The translations under genes were made by a program, and so were the position numbers. The notes under the pieces are model-generated. The model saw only the letters and a program-made list of their open reading frames with translations, ran no database searches and was not told the origin of the DNA. Shown one piece after another: positions 44,584 to 57,128 of a DNA stretch of 64,000 bases; the first letter of the stretch is position 1, and each line of letters opens with the position of its first letter. The stretch covers positions 682,001 through 746,000 of the forward strand of contig RCTD01000010.1 in NCBI GenBank assembly GCA_014898415.1. The letters run 5' to 3'. This DNA is from Stromatinia cepivora. Lineage: Eukaryota > Ascomycota > Leotiomycetes > Helotiales > Sclerotiniaceae.

Positions 44584-45987
44584 TTAATCCTCCTTCAAGA
44601 CCTCAGCGTATTGAGTCTTGTTAACACGCTCAGGCTTGCCGGCATCCAATCCCTTTGTACCGATCTTCTCTTTCGTATATCCGGCAGCGTATGGGTTCAA
44701 TCTCAAGAGAACTTGCTTGTTGAGCAATGGGTTCTTCTTCTGAACACCAGCACGCTTGGTAAGTGCGGATCCCCTAGCAGCACGGATAACGGATTGCAAT
44801 TCAGAGGAGTTGATGAGACGTCCAATGTCGGCTTGGGAGACAACGTTGGATGGGAGGAGGAAGTCCTTCTTGAGGGCGGATGGGGCGGTGGTGGTACCGT
44901 AAATGTTGTCAAGAGCCTTGAAGGCAGATGAAGACCAGATGATGAAACGTCCGAGGTGTCCACCTGGTGCCAATTGCAACAAGTTCAAGGAGTGAACATC
45001 ACAGGTCTCAACACCTGGGAGGTTACGGAAAGCACGGACAAGTTCCTTGCCATCGGTGGCTCCGTCATAGACAACGAGAGGTCCACGTCTCTGTCTGTGA
45101 CGACGACCTCTGAGCTTACCCTTACCGGCACGGAGCTTTCGGGAATCCTTAACCTTCTCAACATCTTTCAAAGCACCGACGGTCTTGAGGAGACCAGCAG
45201 CAGCAGAAGTGCGAGCAATCTTGGCACCCTCAAAGACCTCAGAGTTGATGACGAGAGGAACTTCAGCGACTTCGGAGATTTGGTGACCACGGGCGAAGAG
45301 GAGGGCTGGGACACTGGAGGCAGCGAGGGCAGAAACGGTTGCGAATCGCCTGTATAAAATTAGTTGAAGTTTGAAAAAAGGTTCATAATCGAATTCTCAC
45401 TTTTGTCCAAGGTTGATCTTTTGGTGCCACTTTCTCCAGACCTTTGTAGGAGCGAACATACGTCCAGATCTGCACATGTTACCGAAAGCAGCTTGACCAG
45501 CACGGTGAGTTCCACCACCAGAGACACGAGGAATACGGGCAACAGCACGACCTGTGTAGATATCACAATTAGCTTGAACCCTTCTTCCCATTGTAAAAAG
45601 TTCTGCTCTTTGAGTTTTCGCGCCCAGCCCAAACTCTATCGATTGCCCAATTCTTCCATATTGTATAAAATATTTGCACTAACCGGTACCCCCAGGACTC
45701 AGCAGAGGTTTGGTGACCAGCCTTCTCGCTCACAGCGTATGGTTGACGCTTGTTCTTGGCCATTCCGGTGTGGACGGTCTGAACAATATCAGGTCTGATT
45801 GGGGAGGTGAAGACCTATTCAATTGCCGTCAGTTTCAATTCCTTCAAATGTTCCAAAAGCTTTCCAGATTCCATTATATCGACTTTGATTTTTCGCATCG
45901 AGGTATTCGTACCTTTGGGAGAGGGATGGTCGTGCCGGTGGCGGTGCCATCGGCAGACAAAACGGAAACTGTTGGTCGGGAAGCCAT
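44584..45987 (-). CDS. RPL4: 60S ribosomal protein L4 (uL4), with an apparent one-base insertion
   Basis: Four exons on the minus strand: 45913-45987, 45684-45814, 45401-45551 and 44584-45349; introns 98, 132 and 51 nt. The protein would be about 373 aa, normal for fungal L4. It begins [20 protein letters not shown] and contains [32 protein letters not shown], then [51 protein letters not shown] and a C-terminus ending in AEVLKED. L4 lines the exit tunnel through its long loop and sits in the large subunit. Odd point: exon 2 ends in a run of five G (45689-45693, C on the plus strand) where four would give the conserved W-G-T-G-R across the junction, so the literal sequence is off by one. No alternative donor or acceptor repairs it. 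Since L4 is essential, a homopolymer sequencing error is the likeliest cause. Start at ATG 45987. Confidence 0.93.
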
Positions 45988-47103
45988 TTCGACGGATTAA
46001 TGACCTGCGTCGTGGGTTGTCGTTGGTTGTCGGAAAGGTGTTGATGTTCTTCGAACTTAATTTTTCTTCGAAAAACTTGTGCGAGAAATTCGCTTAGCGA
46101 ATTTTTGTTGATAAGGCCTGAGGCATGTCACGATTGAAGTTCGATTACTCATTAGCGCACTACTCTAGCTTTATCACATGTACGGAGTAGACGCGGGGAA
46201 CCTTGGATCAATATCGCGATAAGTTCTATCTCATTCATCCCTTTGATCATAACTTCCTCATTGTTTACTTGTATCACTATCAACACAACATGTTAAAGAC
46301 TTTGCACCTTTTGAATATGATGAGAATATCAAGAAGATAGAAGGGGGATTTGAACAAGGCCACAATCAAGTGTTGTATGGCGTTCTCCTGAAGCTTTTGG
46401 CGAGCCTCAGTCCCAAGTTCAATTCATACAGTCTGCTCTTTATTGTATATATCTCATAATTTCCTGGAGTTGAGCATCTTCAAGTCACTGCGGTAGGGTT
46501 GTGAAATTGACAGTCAATGCTATTTGTTAACTCACCTCTTCCGACGGCAACGACAATTCAAAAATACATGATCCACCTCCTACTACTCCATCAAATCTGC
46601 ACTCAAATTGATATATTGACTAATGTTTTGGAGATTTTTGTCAAGGGACGTCGGTGAGAACCTCAAGTTTACCCCTTTGGAGAGTTCCCTTACATATGAT
46701 TTTAACAATCAACATATATCAATTGAATCAATGATGTGCAGACAGTCAACCCAAGCTCGCAACCCTACACTGCAGTCCACGTGTTCTTGATGTTTGTTAT
46801 ACATTCCCATCGCCGGAAGTTCATGAACGATACCAAACTGAATATTGCCTGCAGCGTTTTGGAGCCTTATCGGCCAAATCCTAGATTAAAACAATTCGAG
46901 TTTCCCTCAAAGCTGCTACTCATTGTCACGACGATGAAGCTTTGGTCACTTGCACTGCCAGCATGCAGTTGCACAGCCTCAGCCTCTATTTTACGCTTTG
47001 ACGCATTACCTCCGAGCGTGTTAGCCACTAGCTTCTCGAGCATTTGCTCCACCCTAGCACTACATATTTTCAAATAGTGCGAGTATCCTCAACAACAACA
47101 ACA
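45988..47103. other. RPL4 upstream region
   Basis: About 1.1 kb without a secure gene. The first few hundred bases are the RPL4 promoter and contain T-rich tracts. On the minus strand at 46867-47073 a 68-codon frame reads MKICSARVEQMLEKLVANTL and onwards in a protein-like manner, but I could not extend it into a gene. Confidence 0.45.
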
Positions 47104-47189
47104 TCTTTGATGGTCTAGTGGTCATGATTTCCGCTTGTCATTTATCTGGCAAAGCGCGGGAGACCGGGGTTCGATTCCCCGTCAGAGAG
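47104..47189 (+). tRNA. tRNA-Asp (GTC) with a short intron
   Basis: The acceptor stem TCTTTGA pairs with TCAGAGA (one G-T pair), followed by discriminator G at 47189. The D arm holds the A-box-like TGGTCTAGTGG, and the T arm is CGGGGTTCGATTCCCCG with a B-box GGTTCGATTCC. The anticodon loop is TTGTCA with anticodon GTC at 47137-47139. A 14-nt intron, TTTATCTGGCAAAG at 47141-47154, lies one base after the anticodon, the standard position for nuclear tRNA introns. Removing it leaves a 72-nt cloverleaf matching eukaryotic tRNA-Asp. Confidence 0.92.
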
Positions 47190-48060
47190 TTCATCCAGAG
47201 AATTCGCTGAATCTCATGTTCAACAATTTCTTTTTGGCTTTGAGAGACTTCCCCGGCCCTGGGAAGACACTTTTTCTTTCCATACATACCTTGGAAACGG
47301 TGAAGCAAACTGGTGAGGCGCGGCCCTGTAGAATATTTATGTTCCCATAAATTTTTTTACGCAGTTTTGCGGGTTTTCCTTTTTTTTCTTCCAGTTTTGG
47401 TACCCACCCTTGATTAGATTTCAACCCACCAACATGATCTGTGCCCCATCCATCCAAGCTTTGGGCTTCCAGTATCCCCGGTTCAGGGAGCAGTTCAGCA
47501 TGCTATTCAAGCAAGTTTCTTGACTAAATATCTTCATCTTATTGCAGATATGAATATATAGATCCAGTACAGAGGCGCAAAGGACTACTGTGCTCTTCCG
47601 CAATAAATAACACGTTTCCGCATCTCATCCCATCATACTTATACCAAGGCAGTATTTCAATAGTCTGGACTGCAGGCGGACAATGTGATAATCCTGAGTT
47701 CTGGATCTATTTCAGACATCGAACGCATTCGCAGTACTGAAGTTATATATAAGGTTACCTGAAATAAAATATCTATAAAATCAAATGAGTCGTCTTCAAA
47801 GTTTTATATCTTTTTTCGACATTGAAAGGGGTTCAAATCCTGACTAGAAGTTACGAGTTCTTAACTACTCTCTGTACTGCCCAACATTATAAGAATCCTC
47901 TCGTCCCTCATCCGAAATTCAATTTTAGACAGATCTCAGATCAGCGGCTTTTCAATTTCGCAATCGGCAGACGTTTGAGATGAATTAGACATAATCTCTC
48001 ATACGAGCATGATACCTGCGCATACATGACGAATGCCGTTATACTTTAACTCTACCGTGG

Positions 48061-48088
48061 TTCAGATTCAGATTCAGATTCAGATTCA
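48061..48088. repeat. TTCAGA hexanucleotide microsatellite
   Basis: Between four and five consecutive TTCAGA units in a gene-free stretch. Confidence 0.8.
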
Positions 48089-49384
48089 CACTGTTGACTT
48101 AGCACAACAAGGATTGCCATCACACCACAAACTATCATATCACTTGCATACCATACGATCACCCACATGAACTGTTGAACAGTGGGACAATACACTCGGA
48201 CTGCCGAGGGAATCTTTCTAGAATGACTTTCTCCTTTTGGTATTTTCATGTCCAATTTCGTGTTCATCCCTGGATCCTGGAGTAAATCATGCTTCATATA
48301 TATTACTCTCCAGCGGTGAAGAAGACCCTAATAATCCCAAACCACCCAACCAAGCTCGAAGAAGCGAATCCTTGCGATAAATTGAGGAGCAGAAGCGGAT
48401 CATATTGAAGATTAGACGAAATTTTCAAAAAAGGAATCTGCTAGTGGGAATAAAAGAAATTATTCTCCTAGCGAAGCTCCTTGCTGTGGGGATTGAAATT
48501 TAAGATATCGATTTCTGAAGCTTTTTTTTTTTTCGAAATTAATTCTCCACAAAGCAAGTATAGTTCCCCACAATATTAACAGGGGGGTTTCCGAATACAC
48601 ACGAAAACATCCTTCACGAAAACGATATTCAATTGTGATTGGAGGGGTGGGAACGGAATCACATTTCGCTCTCGCCCACTTATATCGTTCATCCACCATA
48701 TTATGATATGCATAACTTTAGCTGTCTTCCTTGTCTCCTTAACTGGGGAATTTTATTTTAGCTTCTGTGGACGTAGGAGTCTGTGCGGAAAAGGCTCAAC
48801 AGCAATACTGTGTTTTGTCTGTGGGTAATATAGAGGAAATTATACATGTAGGGTTTGGGGGCTGAGATTCGAGAAGATAGGTGATGAAAGAAGGAGGAAA
48901 GTGGTGGGCGCACCGCGAATGTACTTGGCATTTGTGATGTCGATATTGGGGGTGGCGACGAGGAGAAATTTTTAAGGAGTGTTGAGGTGAGGGATTGATA
49001 TACAGGGATATGGTATGATGAGGAATTCGAAAGCCCGGTCGCGATAATGGATACCGGTACTAGGTAGATAGATGGATAGTTCTCAATGAATACAACATGA
49101 AGAAACGAAGCGAGACAAAGGCCATAAGCAGCCACAACCCGAGATATTGGTTGGGTCAAATGGAAGCGTGGTTTTAATATACAGTATGCAGTATGCAGTA
49201 TGCACAGCATAACCCAATCACAGTAGTATCACGAAACTCTAAGACACATGATGCAAAAGCGTTTAGGGCATTCGATATTCAATATTCGATACTTAGTATT
49301 TGGGGGTTCGTACTACCTACCTATATAATTAGATGAATCCGAAAACTCGCGTGGTGCATGCATGCATGAAGCAATTCTTCATTC

Positions 49385-49428
49385 TACCTACATACCTACA
49401 TACATACATACCTACCTACCTACCTAAT
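49385..49428. repeat. TACA/TACC tetranucleotide microsatellite
   Basis: Alternating CTACCTACATACATAC and CCTACCTACC units form a compound repeat of about 44 bp. Confidence 0.8.
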
Positions 49429-50006
49429 ACCATCTCCGCACGTACTACGCAGTAATAGGATTATAAGACTTGCATGATGTGATGTGATATGATGTGATGT
49501 TGTGTTTGTACATACTAACTAGGTATGTATCATATGTATCACAAATACCAAATACCCAAAACCACAATATGTACATACGCGAAAACAAAATTCTCCGAGG
49601 ATTTGGGGGAAGGAGGTGGGTGGGAAATGGGTTGAATGTGCAGGTTGCTTGCAGGATTGGTAGGTATGTTTTGAGCGTGGGGTTTGTGTTGCAATTGGGG
49701 GTTGTGTGACTTCATTCTTTATTTTGAATGTACTTGGGTGCGCGTAATTGTGGATGTTCGGAGTTGTGGTTTCGTATTGTAAGATATCTCGAGCTCCTTG
49801 GGTTGTATCGGTGTGGGTTGATGTATTTAGTATGGTGAATTGTATGTTGTATGTTGTACCGCGTGCACCTGAAAATATTATATTGATACCTTACTGAAGG
49901 ATATGTATGGATGGGAAAGGTACATGGAAATATGTTCAGTCCATAGTAGATCTATCTTGCTCGATTCGATGAATAAATGGCAATGCTGAATTGTCACTAC
50001 TCCGAA

Positions 50007-50037
50007 GCTATGCTATGCTATGCTATGCTATGCTATG
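50007..50037. repeat. GCTAT pentanucleotide microsatellite
   Basis: Six GCTAT units in tandem, then degenerate copies up to about 50058. Confidence 0.85.
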
Positions 50038-50131
50038 ATATTCTACGCTATCTATGCTAAACACAATAATCTCATCCCATCCCATCTCAACTCATCTCGT
50101 GTTGTCCCTGCAAACATATGCATTTCTCTCC

Positions 50132-50171
50132 TTCCCTTCCTTCCCTTCCTTCCCTTCCTTCCCTTCCTTCC
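50132..50171. repeat. TTCCCTTCC 9-bp minisatellite
   Basis: Four full copies and a partial copy of a 9-bp pyrimidine unit. Because the unit is a multiple of three it creates a fake repeating ORF (LPFLPF) that should not be taken as a gene. Confidence 0.85.
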
Positions 50172-50685
50172 AAAAGTCCTTTCAAAGTCTCCTGGACTCA
50201 ATCCCATCAACCCCAACATTTCCTTCCATCTAGGATTTTTTTCCCACCAACCAACACCAGAATCCATCCAAAAAGATCAATCGATCAACTGTGATAAAAT
50301 AGACAGTAACGAGATATGGTAAACATATGCAATGCGCACGGGCAGAGATAGTAAAGTAGTAAGAAGCAAAGGTATCTCCTCCCGATAGTCCATCCTAAAC
50401 GCCTTGCGGAAGCAAAGAAAAAAGTAAAGCAAAACAAGTAGATAGCAAGATAGATAGCCTCCGTGGCGGTCATTGTGTTGTACCGGTAATCCCATCCCAG
50501 AAACTCCCGTGCCAAAAGAAAGATTGCCCAATTTGCTGCAGTGGATGAACGAGAGTACGAATGTGAAGATCGTATCGTAGAGTAGAGCGTGCCATGCTGT
50601 GAAAAGACAAATAAAAGAAAATAACAAAATAAACGAATGGTATATATATGTATATATCAAGCGGTAGACTTGGAAGGCGAAGAGC

Positions 50686-52122
50686 TTATTTCTTGATACT
50701 CTTCCTTCTATTTCCCATCCCCATACCAATCCAGCCCTTCAAGCCCGGACTACTCGTACTCTGCCGAGTAATTGGTGTTCTTGGCGGAGCCTCGCGGATA
50801 ACATTTCTCATAATATCTTCATATCTGACTGGCGCCTTCTCATCGACCGCCGATTGTGTTTCCTGTCCTCTCTTTCCCTTTTCCTTCTCTTCGTGCATAA
50901 ACAAAGGTACTGTAGAGGATCTCTTCATATTTCCAAATTTACTCTCTTTGGGTGTTCGCTCATCTACTGTGAGCAAGCTCGTTTTAGACGTATTGCTGTG
51001 AACTAAGGATGATCTCGAGGTATTGCTGTGAGCGGTAGGTACCACAGCGGGAGTGTTTGACAAGTTTAATTTCGGTATACTGGGACGCTTCTTCGCGGAT
51101 TTGGTGAAGGAGCGAGTGAGACCTTGGAGACCTTCCATGAGGCTGTTGGGTGTTTTGGGACGTTCGTGTTGCATGGATTTCGGTCGGCGAGATTGGAAGT
51201 TTTGTTCGGGTTCGGGAAAGACTGGACGATTTTCGTTTTGGGGAGAGGGTGTGGGCGAAGGGAATGGATCTGAGGAGAGAAAGGCGTGCTGAGGAGATGC
51301 ATTTGAGGAGGCAGAAGCAGGTTGTAGGAAGTTTGTGCTGGAGTTGACTTTAGAGGGTTGTTGAGGGAGGGTTATGCTGGAGGCGTTGCCGTGGCTTGTA
51401 TTGAGTTTGGAGAGAGCACCGAGAGAGGAGATGGAGAGGCGACGGGTGGGTTTTCGAAGCGGCGAGTTCTGTCTGGAGCTTCGTCGCGGTGGCGGTGGCT
51501 GTGGCGGGGGAATCGGTGCTAATGATGCGATGTCTGCGACTGAATGACGAATTTGGTAGCCGTTCACTGGGGAAACATTGCGAGATATAGGATTCGAGTG
51601 AAAGCTTGAGGGACGGGGGATTTCTATAACTCGAGGTTTTGAGACAAGAGTAAAAGAAATTACTCTTGCGGTATCTTGAGCAGATGCACGAGAGGAACTT
51701 CGAGAACCACTGTATTCAGAAAAAGGAGCAGCTTCGAAATCGAGGAGGGTGTCTGTGTCTGAGAGTGAAGCATCTTCCTCGCTCGAAAGGTATAATTCAT
51801 GAGGATCTGATATTTCGGATTGTGGTTCCTCCACCACTTGTTTCGTAGCTTCAAATTCATCCATACACTTTAATTCCGACACCACATTGTTTAACATCGT
51901 AGAAACCCTTTTGCTGCTTCTGCGAGGGATAGTAGGTATTTTGGCCATGCTAGGCTTCTTCTTTGGTCTTGACCTATTCATCACTGGAGCCTCCATATTG
52001 CTGTCAAGATTTGAGTCGTCGTCGTACTCGAAATTGGCAAAATTTGAGATTTTCGAAGCTCTTGAAATTGGTCTTTCGATTTCCAATTCCCTAGATGGGA
52101 ACAACTTCTTCATAAGAGGCAT
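50686..52122 (-). CDS. Disordered Ser/Pro-rich protein, function unknown
   Basis: Intronless, 478 aa from ATG 52122; the frame opens five codons earlier but only with a TTG. The protein is almost wholly low-complexity and rich in Ser, Arg, Pro and Asn. Notable blocks: basic KKKPSMAKIPTIPRRSSKRV, an acidic SSEEDASLSDTDTLLDFEAA, a proline tract PIPPPQPPPPRRSSRQ, SFTKSAKKRPSIPKLNLSN, and a C-terminal patch APVRYEDIMRNVIREAPPRT that looks the best conserved. Many R-x-x-S and S-P sites suggest phosphorylation. There is no signal peptide, no membrane span and no recognised domain. It could be a signalling scaffold, but that is only inference. An uninterrupted 478-codon frame strongly supports that it is a real gene. 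Confidence 0.8.
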   Translation of the reverse strand: MPLMKKLFPSRELEIERPISRASKISNFANFEYDDDSNLDSNMEAPVMNRSRPKKKPSMAKIPTIPRRSSKRVSTMLNNVVSELKCMDEFEATKQVVEEPQSEISDPHELYLSSEEDASLSDTDTLLDFEAAPFSEYSGSRSSSRASAQDTARVISFTLVSKPRVIEIPRPSSFHSNPISRNVSPVNGYQIRHSVADIASLAPIPPPQPPPPRRSSRQNSPLRKPTRRLSISSLGALSKLNTSHGNASSITLPQQPSKVNSSTNFLQPASASSNASPQHAFLSSDPFPSPTPSPQNENRPVFPEPEQNFQSRRPKSMQHERPKTPNSLMEGLQGLTRSFTKSAKKRPSIPKLNLSNTPAVVPTAHSNTSRSSLVHSNTSKTSLLTVDERTPKESKFGNMKRSSTVPLFMHEEKEKGKRGQETQSAVDEKAPVRYEDIMRNVIREAPPRTPITRQSTSSPGLKGWIGMGMGNRRKSIKK

Positions 52123-53124
52123 ATTGACTCCGGGCAAATAAAGGGACTAAGTTATTAAAACAAATCAATCGTCTTTCTTCTTCGGCACGAAGTATCCTTA
52201 TTCTTCCAGGATATAAAGTGCTTCTGTGGGCCCTAGTAATTGGGTCTTTTTGAGCAGGCGAGGTAGAGTGGATGGCTCGGTTGAAGCGTTGAGTAGATAT
52301 GAAAGGCTGGTTTATTAATGGATCGTGACTTCAAAGACACTTTAATCCCATGCAAGCTTTATATAATAAAATTGACAGGAGAGTCAAGGAAATTTCTTAA
52401 TTGTTATGGAATTTCTCGAGATATCGGAACATAAAGTAGAATACTGTATGTCTGTTGTTTGTTTAATGTATGGGGATCTCAGACTATGAATGTATAAGTC
52501 AGAAAATCCTCCCTTAATCATTAAAATTATGCTAGGAGGGAAGATGATGGTTATACCTGGTAGTTTTTGAACGCACGTCGTTTCAAGTTTATATCTTTTC
52601 ACTGGAGACGAAACTCGACTTGGAAATGGCGGCCAACGCGGGGGAGACCAAGAAAAAAAGAAAGTATAGAAAGTATATTGTAATTCTTAAAATAAATGGG
52701 GTGGTAATATATGAGGGTCCGAAAAATGACTTTGGTAGAACGTAGAATGTCGATAAAATAGTTCTACTCGAGTACCGATATTGTATTAAAATTTATTGTG
52801 AATAATGGTTTAGGGGAGAAGGGATTCGCAACTGTGTAGTCTAGTATGGTTGTACCGTAAAAGGGGGAGTAAATATAAGTTAAAAGGCCAAAAAGACCTC
52901 AAAATTAAATTTATTCTCAAAGATGGGATAAATATATCTTTATAAATATGGTGCCGGTAGGTAGGGTGATAATGATGGTGGTGTTGTGGATAAATTGTTA
53001 ATGTTAGGGATAGGTAAGTTCAAATGCGCTCTAGTAAATGTCCAAGAGATTTAGATCTTTGAAAGATCTGCTGAGGGATGATGAGGTGATATTTCTCATT
53101 TCCTGCTAGCCGCTGAAAAGTGTT

Positions 53125-53128
<4 letters not shown>

Positions 53129-53162
<34 letters not shown>
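53129..53162. repeat. TA dinucleotide microsatellite
   Basis: About 16-17 uninterrupted TA units, followed by a short CA run. Confidence 0.9.
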
Positions 53163-53169
<7 letters not shown>

Positions 53170-53744
53170 GTAGTTGAGTATATAAATATGTACTTCGATT
53201 AGATCAGGGGGATGAACGGAAGAATGCTCCGAGTGAACAAGTTGGTAAGTGAAGGGAAGACCCAGACCAGCCAAAAAAAAAAAGAAGAGGCAAGGAAAAA
53301 TAATATATTTCGAGGTTGTGTGGTGTTGCATTGTTGTTGTTTATGCAAGGTGATAAAGTAGGTACCAAATGCGCCTCCGGAGTCTGGGGAGTTGTTATTG
53401 TAAGATCTTACAATGTACGTACGGGATCTTGAACTTCCTCTTCTTCTTCTCCTTCTCCTTCTCCTTCATGGAAGTTTCCCATTTGATATACGCACCAACC
53501 AATTGGGAATCAATCTGAATCAGAATTCCAAGAGAACAATAATATGCCGGCAAATAATTCAGAATCCTCTCACTCGAGGGGCTGTAGGCTTATGGGCTGT
53601 ACACACAGACAGACATCTACGACATTACATTACCATCCCACCACATCATGCTTTAGAATGAACTTCGAGTATTCCATCCATCCAACCACCAGACACAAAA
53701 TACACAACAGGATATCACTATCACGTACATCCCGCTTCACAGCA

Positions 53745-53780
53745 TTTCTTTCTTTCTTTCTTTCTTTCTTTCCTTCCTTC
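53745..53780. repeat. TTTC/TTCC microsatellite
   Basis: Seven or so TTTC units grade into TTCC units. Confidence 0.85.
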
Positions 53781-56700
53781 CCTCTCCCTGGTCTAAGGAT
53801 TCGTGGATATTGGAGAGTGCAACATCAATTTTCGATAACCTCTTTCTGACCAGTTAAATCCATGAGTCAATCATTTATGAAGTTTTAAAAGAATATAATA
53901 AATAATATTTGAAGGTGTTTCTAGGATCTCTACTTCGTATTGATATGTATTATTCTAGCTTCACACCAATTCTTTCCAGCTTCCTTCAGGAAGCATTTGG
54001 CTCCTTCCTCAAACTATTCTTGGTGAGTGAGACTGGCACATTTTTTGGACCGCACCATTCATTCATACTACCGGTACTAAAGTAATTTTCTACAAATCAT
54101 CATCCACCCTCGGCATCTCATAACACATCAGTTGAACGACTTCTTGATTTCATGTTTATTCATAAATTATACTTTGCTTTGTATAGGTTTGTTTTTATGA
54201 TGTAGAGATATCAGTCGGTCTTTGGTTGTATTAGGATTATCATCACAACTCCAGTTTCTAGAGTGTTAATCTTACATATCGGCTCCTACTTCCTTTAGGA
54301 ATCTTCAACTAAGACCTCAAATGATTCAAGGAAGCCGATCGCCGTTTGTCTACTCATGATTCGCCATAGCACAGTACTTCCAAGCTCCAACGCACGTACA
54401 TACAGCACGCATACCATACCTGCATGGTGCCCATACAGCAAGACCAACAGCAATAATCGCTAGAGCAGTAAGCGCCATACAAAGATTGTTTCGTTATGAG
54501 AATTGGTTCTCTTTTCGAATTGGGCCTTCATAATAATACACCTCCCGTATCAAAGAATACCATCATGAGACGTTCCAATGATTCCTCTTAGAATCTCATA
54601 CAGCCAAATGTCTGTGGTCCTTAAGCATTTCCTTTCACTTTCATCTGTGCATCTCCACCATTCAGATTCGCAATATTTACGATAAATCAACCTTAAAATC
54701 TTGCTGGCAGTTTACAGTGCTTGCAAAAAAGCAAGGTTCAGACCCTAATAAGGAGCCAACAGGCTCTACTCTGTACGGACTATGGTTCGTGGCACTAAGT
54801 TGATTTGCTACCTAGTGCTTGACCCCTGAATCCCAGACCTGGGACCACCAGGGCTAAACCACAACCGATCTTCTCCTCCTCTAACAAGGCTCACGAATAA
54901 GTCATACTGTACGAACTCATGGAGTTTAGGAGAACAGACTTGATTGTCTGTCATGAGATCATGAGATAATTTCCAATCGTTTGTGTAACAAATGATGCCA
55001 AAGAGTGATCGCCATTTATGATTGCGATAATAAATTACCCCTCACTAGTTTCATGATTAGACACCTCAAAAGAGATTTAGACCCCTTACTAAAGGTAATA
55101 GTTGCTCAGTTTGATTATTTGATGTACTACTCAGAACCATCTTCTCATTCCCTACCCTGAATGCTCCTTTCGCACCACAACACGAGTCCACATTGTAACA
55201 TACACCTAGAAAATATATCCCGACACTGCACATTACTCTATTATTTACCACCTATCTATATCACCTTGGCTTCGGCATTGTATTATACTCAGGGCCTGCA
55301 TCAGCACACCGACCAATCACATTATCTGGATGTGGAAGCATCGATTCGATGCAAGATGACGGGCGAGTGCTTGAATGCTTGAACTTATCTCAAACACTTA
55401 TCACTGGCTTTCGGATTTCTGGGGCATAATTTTTGAACATCACTTGCATATTACATACTTTAGTGTAATCATCTTGATGGAGATGTACAAATTTACGAAC
55501 AACGGGCTGAAAATTGGGGATATGATATCTATGTACCTATACATAGATATCGTATCTAAGACTTTGCAACAGTTAGAGTAAAAGATAAGACACCATGTTA
55601 ACGGGCTCCGTTCTCACGTCAAGATGTCTGAGAAGATATGGAGTATTTTGGGAGCTAACGCTCATCACAATTCAATAGAGACACAGGGGACATTAATAGC
55701 TTATTTGTCACTCATGGTTGTCATCATCCTTATCATAGCCTCCAATGTGCGTGGAGAACAGTTTGTTCTTTCATCTATCATCATATTTTGCCCATCATAG
55801 CCTGCATTCATTAGTTCTTCATAACCAACACGAACTTTGACTTTGCCATCTAACATAACATAATATGATCTATTTCCCACATCACTACATTTCTATCTTT
55901 ACTATCACTAACCTAACATCTCAAATCCTCTTCCGTCGGAGTTCTCAACTTCTCACCATGTATTCTTACCCCATGCTACCAACCCGAGCTGAACACCAAA
56001 ATCCTCTTTCAAGAATATCCCCAACTCCATCAGCTATTTTATCCATCTTACCATCAAAAACCTAAATAGATACTAAGATAAGATCCAACAGCATGAGCGC
56101 CATCATCATTCTCCTTCTACGGAACATGTAAGCGCGCCTCGGTACTACAGCCACGACTGTCAGCCATAAGCGGAGGGTCGGAGTAACGTAAGATGACAAG
56201 AATGATCTCCGTATAAAAATAAGCAGCCTTTTCGAGCACATGTCCATGTGTATGTATGTACCTGAACCATGGTACTGGGATGAACTACGCGGATGTTGGA
56301 TGTATGTATGGCGCGGTTGGTTACTTGGATGAGGTAAGATCTTAGCAAGTATATGTTGGAAATCTCGTTTCAACTTGTGGGTTATTCCTGATTGGGATAT
56401 TATTGATCATAAATGGATTTTTAACAATTCTGCCGATAATCTTTTCGTTATTCATTATTCTTGCAATGAATGAAAGTGCATCCCATCACTCAGAATCCAC
56501 CGGCCACTAACCCCCCTTCGCCTCAACATCCTCGCCATATCACATGAATCTTGGGGACATCACCGGAAATACTCTCTTCTCAATTTCTCCAAACTTCCCT
56601 ATAATCAAAAACCTCATCAGCCCAGCCTAAAAAACCTTCCCTTTCCCTTTACCTATTTATTGCCCTCCACCAAGCAAGCCTCTAATTCCCTCTGTTCTCC

Positions 56701-57016
56701 GTTTCAAAATTATCAGACACCTGTACGTACGTATCGATTTCATATCGAGTATATGGATATTTCTGAGGCTAATGAGGGAATATCATGGGTTTAGGATATT
56801 TCTGAATGTTATGGTATCTTAAGTTTCTAGCTGTTGTGGTATATTGAATATCGAATATTCATTCATGGAATTTTGGATATTTGATATATCAATACATTGC
56901 GGATTATATCCTTCATCATAAAGTGCAAGGAAATTCATCTTAATCTCATCAACATATATATACACGCCTAACCTAACCCAATCCATGTTTCCGTTTTTCC
57001 ATCTCCTCACCCCAAG

Positions 57017-57128
57017 CATCCAAAACATCCAAAACATCCAAAACATCCAAAACATCCAAAACATCCAAAACATCCAAAACATCCAAAACATCCAAAACAT
57101 CCAAAACATCCAAAACATCCAAAACATC
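57017..57128. repeat. Nine-bp minisatellite CATCCAAAA, about 12 copies
   Basis: Perfectly uniform tandem copies of CATCCAAAA (equivalently ATCCAAAAC) over roughly 110 bp. The unit is a multiple of three, so open frames exist on both strands (N-I-Q and F-W-M repeats), but no flanking coding sequence supports a protein. No variable spacers are present, so it is not CRISPR-like. Confidence 0.92.

Larger units (their letters stand above)
47190..50685. other. Gene-free region with several microsatellites
   Basis: About 3.5 kb with no recognised gene. It holds TTCAGA, TACC/TACA, TGATG, GCTAT and TTCCCTTCC tandem repeats. ORFs up to 150 codons are present but are low-complexity or run through repeats. 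Confidence 0.6.

Noticed and set aside
45364..45798. 144-codon plus-strand ORF
   Set aside because: It lies antisense across RPL4 exons and introns and is a shadow of the strong minus-strand gene.
47816..47850. tRNA T-arm-like GGTTCAAATCC
   Set aside because: No matching acceptor, D or anticodon arms surround it.
48758..49210. 150-codon minus-strand ORF
   Set aside because: It passes through a small tandem repeat and microsatellite-like sequence; no domain or conserved pattern is visible.
56819..57127. 102-codon ORF reading F-W-M repeats
   Set aside because: It is generated by the 9-bp minisatellite read on the minus strand; its other codons are not family-like.
57017..57128. CRISPR-like array
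   Set aside because: The repeats are contiguous 9-bp units without spacers, and the genome is eukaryotic.
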